64,000 nucleotides of DNA from Gemmatimonadota bacterium. GTDB lineage: Bacteria; Gemmatimonadota; Gemmatimonadetes; Gemmatimonadales; GWC2-71-9. The stretch spans positions 1 to 64,000 of the forward strand of contig QHUL01000051.1 in NCBI GenBank assembly GCA_003222115.1, given 5' to 3'. Every line of letters begins with the position of its first letter. Within the stretch, counting starts at the first letter, position 1. Positions 23,922-31,603 of this stretch are shown piece by piece. A model generated the notes under the pieces. That model was given only the letters and a program-made list of their open reading frames with translations. It made no database searches and was not told where the DNA came from. The translations under genes were made by a program, and so were the position numbers.

Positions 23922-25127
23922 TCAGGCCGGGTACGCTTCCACGATCACCGCCGCCCCCTGGCCACCGCCGATGCAGGCGGAGCCCAGCCCGAAGCGCTGG
24001 CGCTGCTGGCGCAGGGCGTGCAGCAGGTGGATCGTGATGCGCGTGCCGCTCGCCGCGAGCGGGTGCCCGATGGCGATCGCGCCACCGTGCACGTTGGTCC
24101 TGGCGCGATCGAGCCCCAACTCCCGCTCGACGGCGAGGTATTGCGGCGCGAACGCCTCGTTCACCTCGACGAGATCCATCTGCTCGAGTTTCATCCCCGC
24201 CTTCTGGAGCGCCTTGCGCGCGGCGGGCGCGGGACCGATTCCCATGTACCCGGGCTCGACGCCCACCACCGCCCACGCGACGAGCCGGCCGAGCGGCTTC
24301 AGGCCGTGCGACTTCGCGAAGGCCTCGCTCGCGACGATCGTGGCCGCCGCCCCGTCCGCGATCCCCGAGGCGTTGCCCGCGGTCACCAGGCCGTCCTTCT
24401 TGAAGTACGGCTTGAGGGAGAGCAGGACCTCGAGGGTCGTCTCCGGTCGCATGTGCTCGTCGGCGCGGAACTCGGCCGCCTGGCCCTTCTTGTTCTTGAC
24501 CGGAACCGCGATCACCTCGTCCTGGAACACGCAGTCGTCCCACGCCTTCTTGGCGCGCTGTTGCGAGCCGAGGGCGACCTCGTCCACGTCCTTGCGCGTG
24601 AGCTTGTACCGCTCCGCCAGACGCTCCGCCGTCTCGGCCATCGAGAGGCCGCACTGCGGATCCTTGAGGGCTTCCCACAGCAGATCCTCGAGCGGCGCCG
24701 GGCCGAGCCGCAGGCCCCAGCGCGCGCCCCGCACCACGTGCGGCGCCTGGCTCATCGACTCCGCCCCGCCCGCGAGCACGGCGCCCGCTTCGCCGAGCAG
24801 GATCAGCTGCGCCGCCTGAGCGATCGCCTCGAACCCGGAGCCGCACAGCCGGTTGACGGTGACGGCCGGGACCTCGATGGGGAGCCCGGCCTTGAGTCCC
24901 ACGTGGCGGGAGAGGTAGATCGCGTCGGCGGAGGTCTGGAGCGCGTTGCCGAAGACCGTGTGGCCGATTTCCCCCGCGGGGACGCCGGAGCGCTCGAGTG
25001 CGGCGCGGGCCGCGACGGCGCCGAGCTCGGTGGCGGAGAGGTCCTTCAACGAGCCGCCGAAGGCGCCAAATCCCGTCCGCACCCCCGACAGGAAGACGAC
25101 GTCCTGATTGGCACCCTGGGTCTTCAT
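23922..25127 (-). CDS. Acetyl-CoA acetyltransferase (thiolase)
   Basis: This 401-residue thiolase has all three active-site motifs: the nucleophilic cysteine in [11 protein letters not shown], the histidine in [14 protein letters not shown] and the second cysteine in ACIGGGQG. It condenses two acetyl-CoA or cleaves 3-ketoacyl-CoA. I chose ATG 25127 because a GGAG site precedes it by 7 bases; upstream in-frame sequence is proline-rich and unlike a thiolase. It starts a run of minus-strand genes that includes slipin, a two-helix membrane protein and a 3-hydroxyacyl-CoA dehydrogenase. Confidence 0.94.
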   Translation of the reverse strand: MKTQGANQDVVFLSGVRTGFGAFGGSLKDLSATELGAVAARAALERSGVPAGEIGHTVFGNALQTSADAIYLSRHVGLKAGLPIEVPAVTVNRLCGSGFEAIAQAAQLILLGEAGAVLAGGAESMSQAPHVVRGARWGLRLGPAPLEDLLWEALKDPQCGLSMAETAERLAERYKLTRKDVDEVALGSQQRAKKAWDDCVFQDEVIAVPVKNKKGQAAEFRADEHMRPETTLEVLLSLKPYFKKDGLVTAGNASGIADGAAATIVASEAFAKSHGLKPLGRLVAWAVVGVEPGYMGIGPAPAARKALQKAGMKLEQMDLVEVNEAFAPQYLAVERELGLDRARTNVHGGAIAIGHPLAASGTRITIHLLHALRQQRQRFGLGSACIGGGQGAAVIVEAYPA

Positions 25128-25223
25128 GGCGAAACTCCGCGTGAGACGAGGGGAATATCGGGGGTCTGGCGGGGGGGCGGTAGGGCGCGCCTGCTGTGGC
25201 GAGAGCCGGTTCACGCCGTGAGC

Positions 25224-26255
25224 CTACAGCGCGGCTGAGATCGCCTCGGCCACCTCCCGCGTCGTGGACCTCCCGCCCAGGTCCGGCGTCCGGACTCCCG
25301 CCGCAATCGTCTGCTGCACCGCGCGCTCGAGAGCCCGGGCCGCCTGCGGGTGACCGAGCTGCTCGAACATCAGCGCGCCCGTCAGCACCGCGGCCATGGG
25401 GTTCGCGACCCCTTTGCCCGCGAGCGGCGGTGCCGAGCCGTGGACGGGCTCGAACAGCCCGGCGCGCCCCGGATGCAGGTTGGCGCTCGCGGCGAGGCCG
25501 AGTCCGCCCACGAGACCCGCGCCCAGGTCCGAGAGAATGTCCCCGTACAGGTTGTTGGTGACGATGACCTGGAACCGCTCCGGCTCCCGCACCAGCTCCA
25601 GCGCCAGCGCGTCCACGTAACGGTGCTCGGGGGTGATCCCCGGATACTCCTTCGAGATCGCCTTGAACTTCTGCTGCCACACGAGGTGCGCGGGCACCGC
25701 GTTCGACTTGTCGCTCATGGTCACGCGGGTTTTGCCGTGCGCCTGGGCCCACTCGAAGGCGGCGCGGATGATCCGCTCGACGCCTTTCGCGGTGTTCACC
25801 TCCTCCGCCACGTACTCGTCGGTGGTGATGCGCCCCCGGCCCAGGTAGACGCCTTCGGCGTTCTCGCGGAAGATGGCGAAATCAATGGTCCGCTTGTCCG
25901 CCCGAAGCGGCGTCAGATCGGGATGCAGCAGCTGCACCGGCCGGAAGTTGATGTACAGGTCGAGCCCGAATCGCAGGCCCAGCAGGATGTCGCGCGCGTG
26001 TTCGTTCCCCGGCACGCGCGGATCGCCGAGCGCGCCCAGGAAGATGGCATCCACGTCGTCGCGCAAATGCCGGAACGCAGCTTCCGGGAGCGTCTCCCGC
26101 GTCTTGAGATAGTGGCTCGCGGAGTACGGCAGCCGTTCGAGGTCCAGGCCGAAGCCGTGTTTGGCGGCCGCCTGCTCGATCGGGCCGAGGGCTGCATCGA
26201 TCACCTCGGGGCCGATGCCGTCCCCGGCGATGATCGCGACTGCGTGGCGCTTCAC
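25224..26255 (-). CDS. Isocitrate/isopropylmalate-family dehydrogenase
   Basis: This 343-residue NAD(P)-dependent beta-decarboxylating dehydrogenase has GDGIGPEV at the N-terminus. It also has the substrate loop [13 protein letters not shown], the metal-binding [13 protein letters not shown] and the C-terminal [19 protein letters not shown]. The RENAEGVY loop is closer to isocitrate or homoisocitrate enzymes than to LeuB (usually RELTGG), so I do not call it leuB. GTG 26255 overlaps the stop of the zinc-ribbon gene (GTGA). No leuC/leuD genes are adjacent. The substrate should be tested. Confidence 0.88.
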   Translation of the reverse strand: MKRHAVAIIAGDGIGPEVIDAALGPIEQAAAKHGFGLDLERLPYSASHYLKTRETLPEAAFRHLRDDVDAIFLGALGDPRVPGNEHARDILLGLRFGLDLYINFRPVQLLHPDLTPLRADKRTIDFAIFRENAEGVYLGRGRITTDEYVAEEVNTAKGVERIIRAAFEWAQAHGKTRVTMSDKSNAVPAHLVWQQKFKAISKEYPGITPEHRYVDALALELVREPERFQVIVTNNLYGDILSDLGAGLVGGLGLAASANLHPGRAGLFEPVHGSAPPLAGKGVANPMAAVLTGALMFEQLGHPQAARALERAVQQTIAAGVRTPDLGGRSTTREVAEAISAAL

Positions 26256-26911
26256 TCGAAGCCCGTCGCGCGCCCGCAGCTCACGCAATACGCCCAGCCG
26301 ACGTCCACCTCGCTCCCGCAAGCGGGGCACTTGAGCTCCCCGGAAGGCGGCTGCCCGCAGTGCGGGCAGAAATTCACCTTGTGGTGCGCGGGCAGCACGC
26401 CGCCGCAGTAGGGGCACTGGCGGGTGGGGGCCGACTCCGCTTGCACCTCCAGCGCGAAATGGGACGACGAGATCTCCCGGCGCGCGGGCTCGCCCGCGGG
26501 CTCCTCTTCGTCCTCCGAATCCTCCACGCGGAGCGGCGGTGGTGGCGGCGGCGCGTATGCCTTGTCGCCGCGCAGAAACCGCTCGGCGGCGAGGCGGTTG
26601 AGGCTGAGCTGCGCGTCGGGGAACTGGCGGAACAGCGCGGTGTCGGGGCTCGGCTCGCCCACCTCCCGCCCTAGCGCGTCCCGCACGTCAGCGGGTTCGA
26701 GCTGGGCGTACCCGCGCTCGCCCGCAAGCAGGCGCAGCACCGTCATCTCGTAATCCTGATGGGTCGCGACGTTGAGGCGCGAGCGGTTGGAGCGGTAGGG
26801 CACCAGGCGCTCGTACACCTCCGCTGCCGGGAACGGGATGGCGAGCCGCCCCGGCGCATCCTGGGCCAGCACCTGCACCAGCCGCTCGAACAGCCGGTCT
26901 AGCTCGTCCAC
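26252..26911 (-). CDS. Zinc-ribbon protein of unknown function
   Basis: This 219-residue protein has a helical N-terminal domain, a proline/acidic linker (PPPPPP, then EDSEDEEEP) and a C-terminal pair of zinc ribbons with CPYCGGVLP, CPHCGQPP, CPACGSEVD and [11 protein letters not shown], eight cysteines in four CxxC knuckles. The ribbons suggest protein or nucleic-acid binding. It is translationally coupled to the downstream isocitrate/isopropylmalate-type dehydrogenase, but the functional link is unclear. I do not recognise the N-terminal domain. Confidence 0.75.
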   Translation of the reverse strand: MDELDRLFERLVQVLAQDAPGRLAIPFPAAEVYERLVPYRSNRSRLNVATHQDYEMTVLRLLAGERGYAQLEPADVRDALGREVGEPSPDTALFRQFPDAQLSLNRLAAERFLRGDKAYAPPPPPPLRVEDSEDEEEPAGEPARREISSSHFALEVQAESAPTRQCPYCGGVLPAHHKVNFCPHCGQPPSGELKCPACGSEVDVGWAYCVSCGRATGFE

Positions 26912-26942
26912 GCCGTTTGCCCTTCGCCCTTTCCTCTTCCCG

Positions 26943-28034
26943 TCACCTGACGATCACCGCCCCCGTCATGAATGGATGCGGGGTGCAGTGATAGGCGTAG
27001 CGCCCGGGCCGATCGAACCGATGCGCCCAGGTTCCGTTCGGGGAGATCAGCGGCGAGCCCGGCTCGCCGCTGTCGAAGGTGACCGTGTGCTCGACGGGAT
27101 CCCCGTTGACCCAGCGCACCGCCTGCCCGGCTGAGACCACGATCGAGTCCGTCGTGAAGTGGTAGGCGCCGACCCGTACCTCGGCGGCCACGGGGCCGGT
27201 GGCTGAAGGGGCGGCGTTGCCGGTGACGGCCGGCTTCGGGCTGCCGTGGAACCACGGGCTGAAGCGCTTGAGATGGAGCGGGATCGTGAACTCGAAACCG
27301 TAGAGGATGAAGTTGGATCCCGTGCCGAACGTCGTGAGGCCACGTGACGCCCCCTGCATTGTGGCGCTGCTCGCGTTGCTGGCCTGCAGTGAGAACGTGT
27401 GTGGCGAGCCCGGAATCAGGAGGTCCAGCGCCACGCTCCAAGCGGCCCGGCCGTCGACTGGAGCCACGAACGAGCCGAGGTCGCCGCTCACGGCGATGTA
27501 CCGGGTGAGGCGCGCCACGAACCCGCCCGCGAGCGCCACCTGACGCGCGCCAGGTGCGCCCAACTCCCGGCTCACCGCACGCCCCGCCGCCTCCAACGTC
27601 ACGCGGCCGCGATTCCAATCCACGCCCACCTCGCCGTCGACGCTCTTCGCGAGGAGGTTATATGCCGGCGTGACCGCGACGGAGAAGCCTTCCTTACCCT
27701 CCATCCCGATGGCTCGCCACCGCACGAACACCTCTGTTTCGTTGCTCGACTGCGCGCCGGCCCCAGTGCCGACGAGCGACTTGGTGGCGAACCTGCCACC
27801 GAAGCCGATCCTGTGACCCACCCCGGCGGCGAGGGTAAAGCTCGGGTAATTGATGACAGTGTGGGACGGGCCTGGCGTGACGTAGAAGCGGTGCAGGAAG
27901 TTGAACTGCACCACTCCTCCGTCGGGCACCCAGGTGCCGCCCATGTTCGGTCCCCGGTACAGGAGGGACTGCGCGCCGAGCGGCGCGGCAGCCCATGCGA
28001 GTGCGAGGACAGCCAACGACAGAGGCTTCGTCAC
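26943..28034 (-). CDS. Outer-membrane beta-barrel-like protein with C-terminal amicyanin-type cupredoxin domain
   Basis: This 363-residue exported protein starts at GTG 28034 with a GGGAGGG site just upstream and a signal peptide ending LGAQS. About 250 residues of amphipathic beta strands follow (for example TLAAGVGHRIGFGGRFATKS and GFVARLTRYIAVSGDLGSF), resembling DUF5777-type barrels. From about residue 285 there is a cupredoxin domain with copper ligands H316 (EHTVTF), C350, H353 and M356 (CTPHPFM, the amicyanin spacing). An outer-membrane barrel carrying a type-1 copper site suggests extracellular or periplasmic electron transfer or copper handling. The barrel assignment is by strand pattern only. 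Confidence 0.78.
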   Translation of the reverse strand: MTKPLSLAVLALAWAAAPLGAQSLLYRGPNMGGTWVPDGGVVQFNFLHRFYVTPGPSHTVINYPSFTLAAGVGHRIGFGGRFATKSLVGTGAGAQSSNETEVFVRWRAIGMEGKEGFSVAVTPAYNLLAKSVDGEVGVDWNRGRVTLEAAGRAVSRELGAPGARQVALAGGFVARLTRYIAVSGDLGSFVAPVDGRAAWSVALDLLIPGSPHTFSLQASNASSATMQGASRGLTTFGTGSNFILYGFEFTIPLHLKRFSPWFHGSPKPAVTGNAAPSATGPVAAEVRVGAYHFTTDSIVVSAGQAVRWVNGDPVEHTVTFDSGEPGSPLISPNGTWAHRFDRPGRYAYHCTPHPFMTGAVIVR

Positions 28035-28066
28035 GGACCCTCCCTTCGTGAGATGTCGAAACAACC

Positions 28067-28573
28067 CTAGCGCCACTCGCGCGCCCAGCGGTCATACAGC
28101 ACGGGGACGACGCCCCCCTGCGCGAGCACCTCGATGCCCGAGGGGTCGCGGTAGGCCTTGCGGTAGAAGACGTGGGTGACGCCGGAGTTGATGATCAGCT
28201 TGGCGCATATGACGCAGGGCGACGCCGTCAGGAACACCACCTTGTCCCGCATGCTGCCGGGAGCCTTGACCAGGGCGTTCATCTCCGAGTGGATACAGCC
28301 GCAGTTGCCCGGCACGGCGGAGTCGCAGCGGTTGGGCAGGCCGCGCGCGTTGCCGTTGTACCCGATCGCGAGCACGTTTTCGAGCGCCTGGTCCGTGACC
28401 ACGGTGCCCACCTGGAGCCGGGAGCAGGTCGAGCGCTTCGCCAGCTCCTCGGCCATTCGCATGTACACCTCGTACAGCGGCACGCGCTCGGGGTGCGGTG
28501 GGGGCGGGGCGTCGTCGGGGAGCGTGTTCAGACGATGCGTATTGGCGGGAACGCCGTCTCTAGACGCGCTCAT
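28067..28573 (-). CDS. dCMP/deoxycytidylate deaminase
   Basis: This 168-residue zinc enzyme has the deaminase signatures: HSEMNAL with the ligand His and catalytic Glu, and PCVICAKLIINSG with two cysteine ligands. It also has an extra conserved CDS...NCGCIHSE segment typical of dCMP deaminases (ComEB type). It converts dCMP to dUMP, the substrate of ThyX. ATG 28573 overlaps the 3' end of the RNase HI-like gene by 14 bases, so the two are cotranscribed. Confidence 0.9.
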   Translation of the reverse strand: MSASRDGVPANTHRLNTLPDDAPPPPHPERVPLYEVYMRMAEELAKRSTCSRLQVGTVVTDQALENVLAIGYNGNARGLPNRCDSAVPGNCGCIHSEMNALVKAPGSMRDKVVFLTASPCVICAKLIINSGVTHVFYRKAYRDPSGIEVLAQGGVVPVLYDRWAREWR

Positions 28574-29147
28574 GGACGTCCCGGTCGGGGTCGTAGTCGG
28601 CGTACCGGCCCGCCGCGCGGTGGCGCGCGAGCCAGGCGTCGAAGCCCGATGCGAGCAGGCCGTCCGAGCGCTCCTGGCGCTCCGCCGCACGGGTTGCGAG
28701 GTAGTTGGCGTATTCGTTCTTCGCATGCCCCGCGTGGCCCTCGACCCAGTGCCAGGCCACCTCGTGCGCCGCCGCCGCTTGCACCAGCTTCTGCCACAGC
28801 TCCAGGTTCTCGAGCGCGCCGCGCTGGCGCTTCCAGCCACGCGCCTCCCATCCCTGCACCCACTCCGTCATTCCCTTGATCAGGTAGGCCGAGTCGGACA
28901 CGTACAGCACCCGGGCACGCCGCCACTGCCGGCGGATCCATTCGAGCACCGCGATGGCGCCTGCGAGCGCCATCCTGTTGTTGGTCGTGTCGGGCGAGCA
29001 CTCGTAGAAGTCCCACCGGGCGACGCTGTCGCCGGCCGGCGCCTCGATCAAGGCGCCGTTGCCGCCCGGGTTGGGCGGCTCCATCCCGTTCCTGAGGCAG
29101 CTCTCGTCGGCGTGCACCAGCACGCGGGTCGGCTCCGCTCGCGCCAT
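28560..29147 (-). CDS. RNase HI-like protein with altered catalytic residues
   Basis: This 195-residue protein aligns along its length with RNase HI: ADESCLRN for the first strand, TTNNRMAL for helix A, YVSDSAYLIKGMTEWV and WVEGHAGHAKNEYANYLA. Of the four E. coli catalytic residues, D10 (D14) and D70 (D85) are kept. E48 is Ala60 (GCG), and D134 is Asn148 (AAC). The C-terminal 40 residues are extra. It may be inactive, use other carboxylates, or belong to an RNase-H-like subfamily with a different catalytic set. It is cotranscribed with dCMP deaminase and follows a universal stress gene by one base. Confidence 0.8.
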   Translation of the reverse strand: MARAEPTRVLVHADESCLRNGMEPPNPGGNGALIEAPAGDSVARWDFYECSPDTTNNRMALAGAIAVLEWIRRQWRRARVLYVSDSAYLIKGMTEWVQGWEARGWKRQRGALENLELWQKLVQAAAAHEVAWHWVEGHAGHAKNEYANYLATRAAERQERSDGLLASGFDAWLARHRAAGRYADYDPDRDVHERV

Positions 29148-29148
29148 C

Positions 29149-29895
29149 TCAGGGTTGGATCACCACTGGGATGTCCGTGTGGAGCAGGATCTCCTCCGCG
29201 TGGGACACGACGACGCCGCTCGGCCGCCCCTGACGGATCTCCATGTGGGCTCCGGCGAACAGTGCATCGCAGCGGATCCGCTTGATGACGCGGGCGACGA
29301 CCTCGCCCGGCTTCCCCGGCTCGACGTGCGTCACAAACGCGACGCGCTGCATCGACAGCGCCGCCTCGGCGCTTCCCACCACCTGCAGTCCCGCGGTGCG
29401 GTCGTCGTTGGCGTGGATCACGTGCACCGTGCTCTCGACGATGCTGGCGAAGCGGACGGCGAGGTCGAGGGCCCGCTGGCTCGTGTCCCCGCCGTCGAAC
29501 GCGACCGCGCACGACCGCATCGGCGACGGTTGCCCGCCGCACACGATCACGCACCGCTCCGCGATGCGGATGAGCGACGCGACCGTGGGGCCCAGGGCGT
29601 CGCCCTTGGTGGTGGCCCCCCGCCGGCCCACCAGCACGGCGTCCGCCCCCGCCGCGAGCCGCGCCAGCACCACGTCGGGCTCGCCCTGCTCCGCGACGGT
29701 CTCCGGCGTCAGGCCCGCCGCGAGCAGGCGTTCGCGCGCCCGCTCCAGCATCGCCCCCTCGTCGGGCCGGCCCGGCTCGCGCACGTACGCCACGACCACC
29801 GTGCTGCCGAAGCGCTGTCCCAGGACCACGGCCTGCTCGAAGGCCGAATCCGCCCGCGGGCTTCCGTCCAGGCCCACCAAGAGGCGCGTGAACAC
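29149..29895 (-). CDS. Universal stress protein with tandem UspA domains
   Basis: This 248-residue protein has two UspA folds. The first (MFTRLLVGLDGSPRADSAFEQAV) keeps a VGRRGATTKGDALGPTVASLI segment resembling the nucleotide-binding G-x2-G-x9-G region. The second (SCAVAFDGGDTSQRALDLAV) is more degenerate. Tandem Usp proteins bind ATP and act in stress survival and regulation. It is in a compact minus-strand run between a small unknown protein (2-base gap) and the RNase HI-like gene. Confidence 0.88.
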   Translation of the reverse strand: MFTRLLVGLDGSPRADSAFEQAVVLGQRFGSTVVVAYVREPGRPDEGAMLERARERLLAAGLTPETVAEQGEPDVVLARLAAGADAVLVGRRGATTKGDALGPTVASLIRIAERCVIVCGGQPSPMRSCAVAFDGGDTSQRALDLAVRFASIVESTVHVIHANDDRTAGLQVVGSAEAALSMQRVAFVTHVEPGKPGEVVARVIKRIRCDALFAGAHMEIRQGRPSGVVVSHAEEILLHTDIPVVIQP

Positions 29896-29897
29896 GG

Positions 29898-30134
29898 CTA
29901 CGGCAGCACCGCGAAGGTCTCGAGGTCGCGCAGCCGGAAGCCGAGCAGTTCGCCCGTCATCGGCAGCCGCCCCTGAAGCAGCTCGTCGCGCCCGCTTGTC
30001 TCGAGACGTTCGGCCACAACGACATATTCGGTCCCCCGCCGCCGCAGCGCCACCCGGCGGCGCTCCCGGACGGCGCGCTCCAGGGCCTCCAACGCGTCCG
30101 GGGTGAGCGAGCGAAACTCGTGAATCGGCGTCAC
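29898..30134 (-). CDS. Small protein of unknown function
   Basis: This 78-residue protein (start MTPIHEFRSLTPDALEALERAV) has a helical, arginine-rich first half and a short beta segment (TEYVVVAERL), ending with LLGFRLRDLETFAVLP. It is 7 bases from the selD stop and 2 from the stress-protein start, so the spacing supports a real gene in the operon. I recognise no family. Confidence 0.6.
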   Translation of the reverse strand: MTPIHEFRSLTPDALEALERAVRERRRVALRRRGTEYVVVAERLETSGRDELLQGRLPMTGELLGFRLRDLETFAVLP

Positions 30135-30141
30135 GCGGCCG

Positions 30142-31197
30142 TCAGGCTACGCTGATCCGTCCCGCCGGCCCGGGCACCGCGCGCCCGATCACGGCCGCCA
30201 CGGGCGTGTGCTCGCGCTGCAGGGCGGCCAAGAGCGCGTCGCGCCGATCGGCCGGCACGGCGATCAGCAGGCCGCCCGAAGTCTGCGCGTCGGCGAGCAG
30301 CAGGCGGGTCACCGCGTCCACGCCCGGGTCGAACGCGACCACCTCGGCCAGGCCATCCAGGTTCCGCGTCGTGCCACCCGGAATCGCTCCGCGCTCCGCC
30401 ATCTCCCGCGCCCGGGGCAGGAGGGGGACGGCCCGGGCCGCGACCTCCGCCGCCACGCCGCTCGCCGCGAGCAAGGTGTGCAGGTGGCCCAGCAGGCCGA
30501 ACCCGGTCACGTCGGTGGCCGCGTGCACGCCCGCTCCGGTCATGGCGCGCGCGGCGCCGGCGTTGAGGGTCGTCATCACCGCGACGGCCTCGCCCAGCTC
30601 CGCCTCGGACAGGAGATCGCGCTTCAGGGCGGTCGTGAGGATGCCCGTGCCGATCGGCTTCGTCAGCACCAGCACGTCGCCCGCCCGTGCGCCCGCGTTG
30701 GTGACGATCCGCTCGGGGTGGACCTCGCCGATGGCGACCATGCCGAACTTCGGCTCCGGGTCGTCCACCGAGTGCCCGCCGAGGATGAACGCCCCCGCTT
30801 CGCGCACGACGTCCGCGCCGCCCCGCAGCACGTCCCCCAGGACCTCGAGCGGGAGGGTGCCGCGGGGCCAGCCCACGATGCTGAGGGTGAACAGCGGGCT
30901 CGCGCCCATCGCGTACACGTCGGACAGCGCGTTCGCGGCCGCGATGCGCCCGAAGTCGTAGGGAGAGTCCACGATCGGCGTGAAGAAGTCCACCGTCGCC
31001 ACGAGCGCGCGATCGGGCGCGAGCCGGATGACGGCGGCGTCGTCTCTGGTCGAGGCGTCCACGAGGATCCGCGGATCCGTCGGGAGCGGCACGTGGCGCA
31101 AGACCTGCGCCAACTCGGCGGGGCCGAGTTTGCAGGCTCAGCCCGCGCCGTGCGACAGCGCCGTCAGGCGAATGGCGGTCATGAGTTCGGCAGACAT
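30142..31197 (-). CDS. selD: Selenide, water dikinase SelD, a selenoprotein with in-frame UGA
   Basis: The gene makes selenophosphate from selenide and ATP. The reading frame has an in-frame TGA at 31138-31140 (codon 20) in the sequence GAG-U-ACKLGP, where E. coli SelD has the active-site cysteine (C17). The following Cys22 and Lys23 match C19 and K20. Downstream, the AIRS-like ATP-binding domain continues (DFFTPIVDSPYDFGRIAAANALSD and DVTGFGLLGH). Homology runs unbroken across the UGA, so it is read as selenocysteine and the gene is not a pseudogene. ATG 31182 is a possible later start. A hairpin directly follows the UGA. The genome should therefore encode SelA, SelB and tRNA-Sec elsewhere. 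Confidence 0.9.
31104..31140 (-). promoter_or_regulatory. SECIS-like hairpin after the selD UGA
   Basis: Directly 3' of the UGA (31140-31138) the mRNA can form an outer 5-bp stem (31136-31132 with 31108-31104) and an inner 8-bp stem (31130-31123 with 31119-31112) closing a 3-base CCC loop. Position and size suit a bacterial SECIS element. The loop lacks the G often seen in known SECIS loops, so the exact fold is uncertain. Confidence 0.5.
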
Positions 31198-31216
31198 AGG
31201 GTCTACCGAAGATACT

Positions 31217-31603
31217 CTATCCGAGTCTCCAAGCGAGAATGGCGCCCGCGACGACATAACGGAGGACGTCGCGAATCGTGCGCGCCATCACCTCGCGTCG
31301 CTGCCATGCGCGCTGCGGCAGGTGCGCCAGCGCCACGATGAGGCCGAGCAGGAGGAAGAGGAGCCACCAACCGCCGTGTCCGAGAGAATCGAACCAGAGC
31401 GACGCCAAGAGAGTCACGACGGCCGCTTCGAGCGACCGCCACAACACATCCCCCTGGGTGAAGGTCCACACCCTCCCGATGACCTTCGCGCCGTCAGCCG
31501 GTGCCACGCTATCGAACGCGGGCGACCGCAAGCCCATGCCGCCCACGATCGTGAACTCCACCGCCACGGGCAGCCAGGCGAGCACGAGGCGGCCGAGGCT
31601 CAC
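31217..31603 (-). CDS. Small membrane protein of unknown function
   Basis: This 128-residue protein has four hydrophobic segments, including LVLAWLPVAVEFTIVGGMG and WWLLFLLLGLIVALAHL. It starts at GTG 31603 in a GTGA overlap with the D-aminoacylase-like gene and ends 19 bases before the selD start. I recognise no family. Coupling to the amidohydrolase suggests coexpression, but a shared role is not evident. Confidence 0.65.
   Translation of the reverse strand: MSLGRLVLAWLPVAVEFTIVGGMGLRSPAFDSVAPADGAKVIGRVWTFTQGDVLWRSLEAAVVTLLASLWFDSLGHGGWWLLFLLLGLIVALAHLPQRAWQRREVMARTIRDVLRYVVAGAILAWRLG

Noticed and set aside
23071-25752. A very long open frame reaching upstream of slipin
   Set aside because: The N-terminal 600 codons are an out-of-frame shadow of the thiolase and dehydrogenase genes; slipin begins at ATG 23904.
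31138-31140. selD as a pseudogene with a premature stop
   Set aside because: Homology continues in frame on both sides and the TGA is exactly at the active-site Cys/Sec position.
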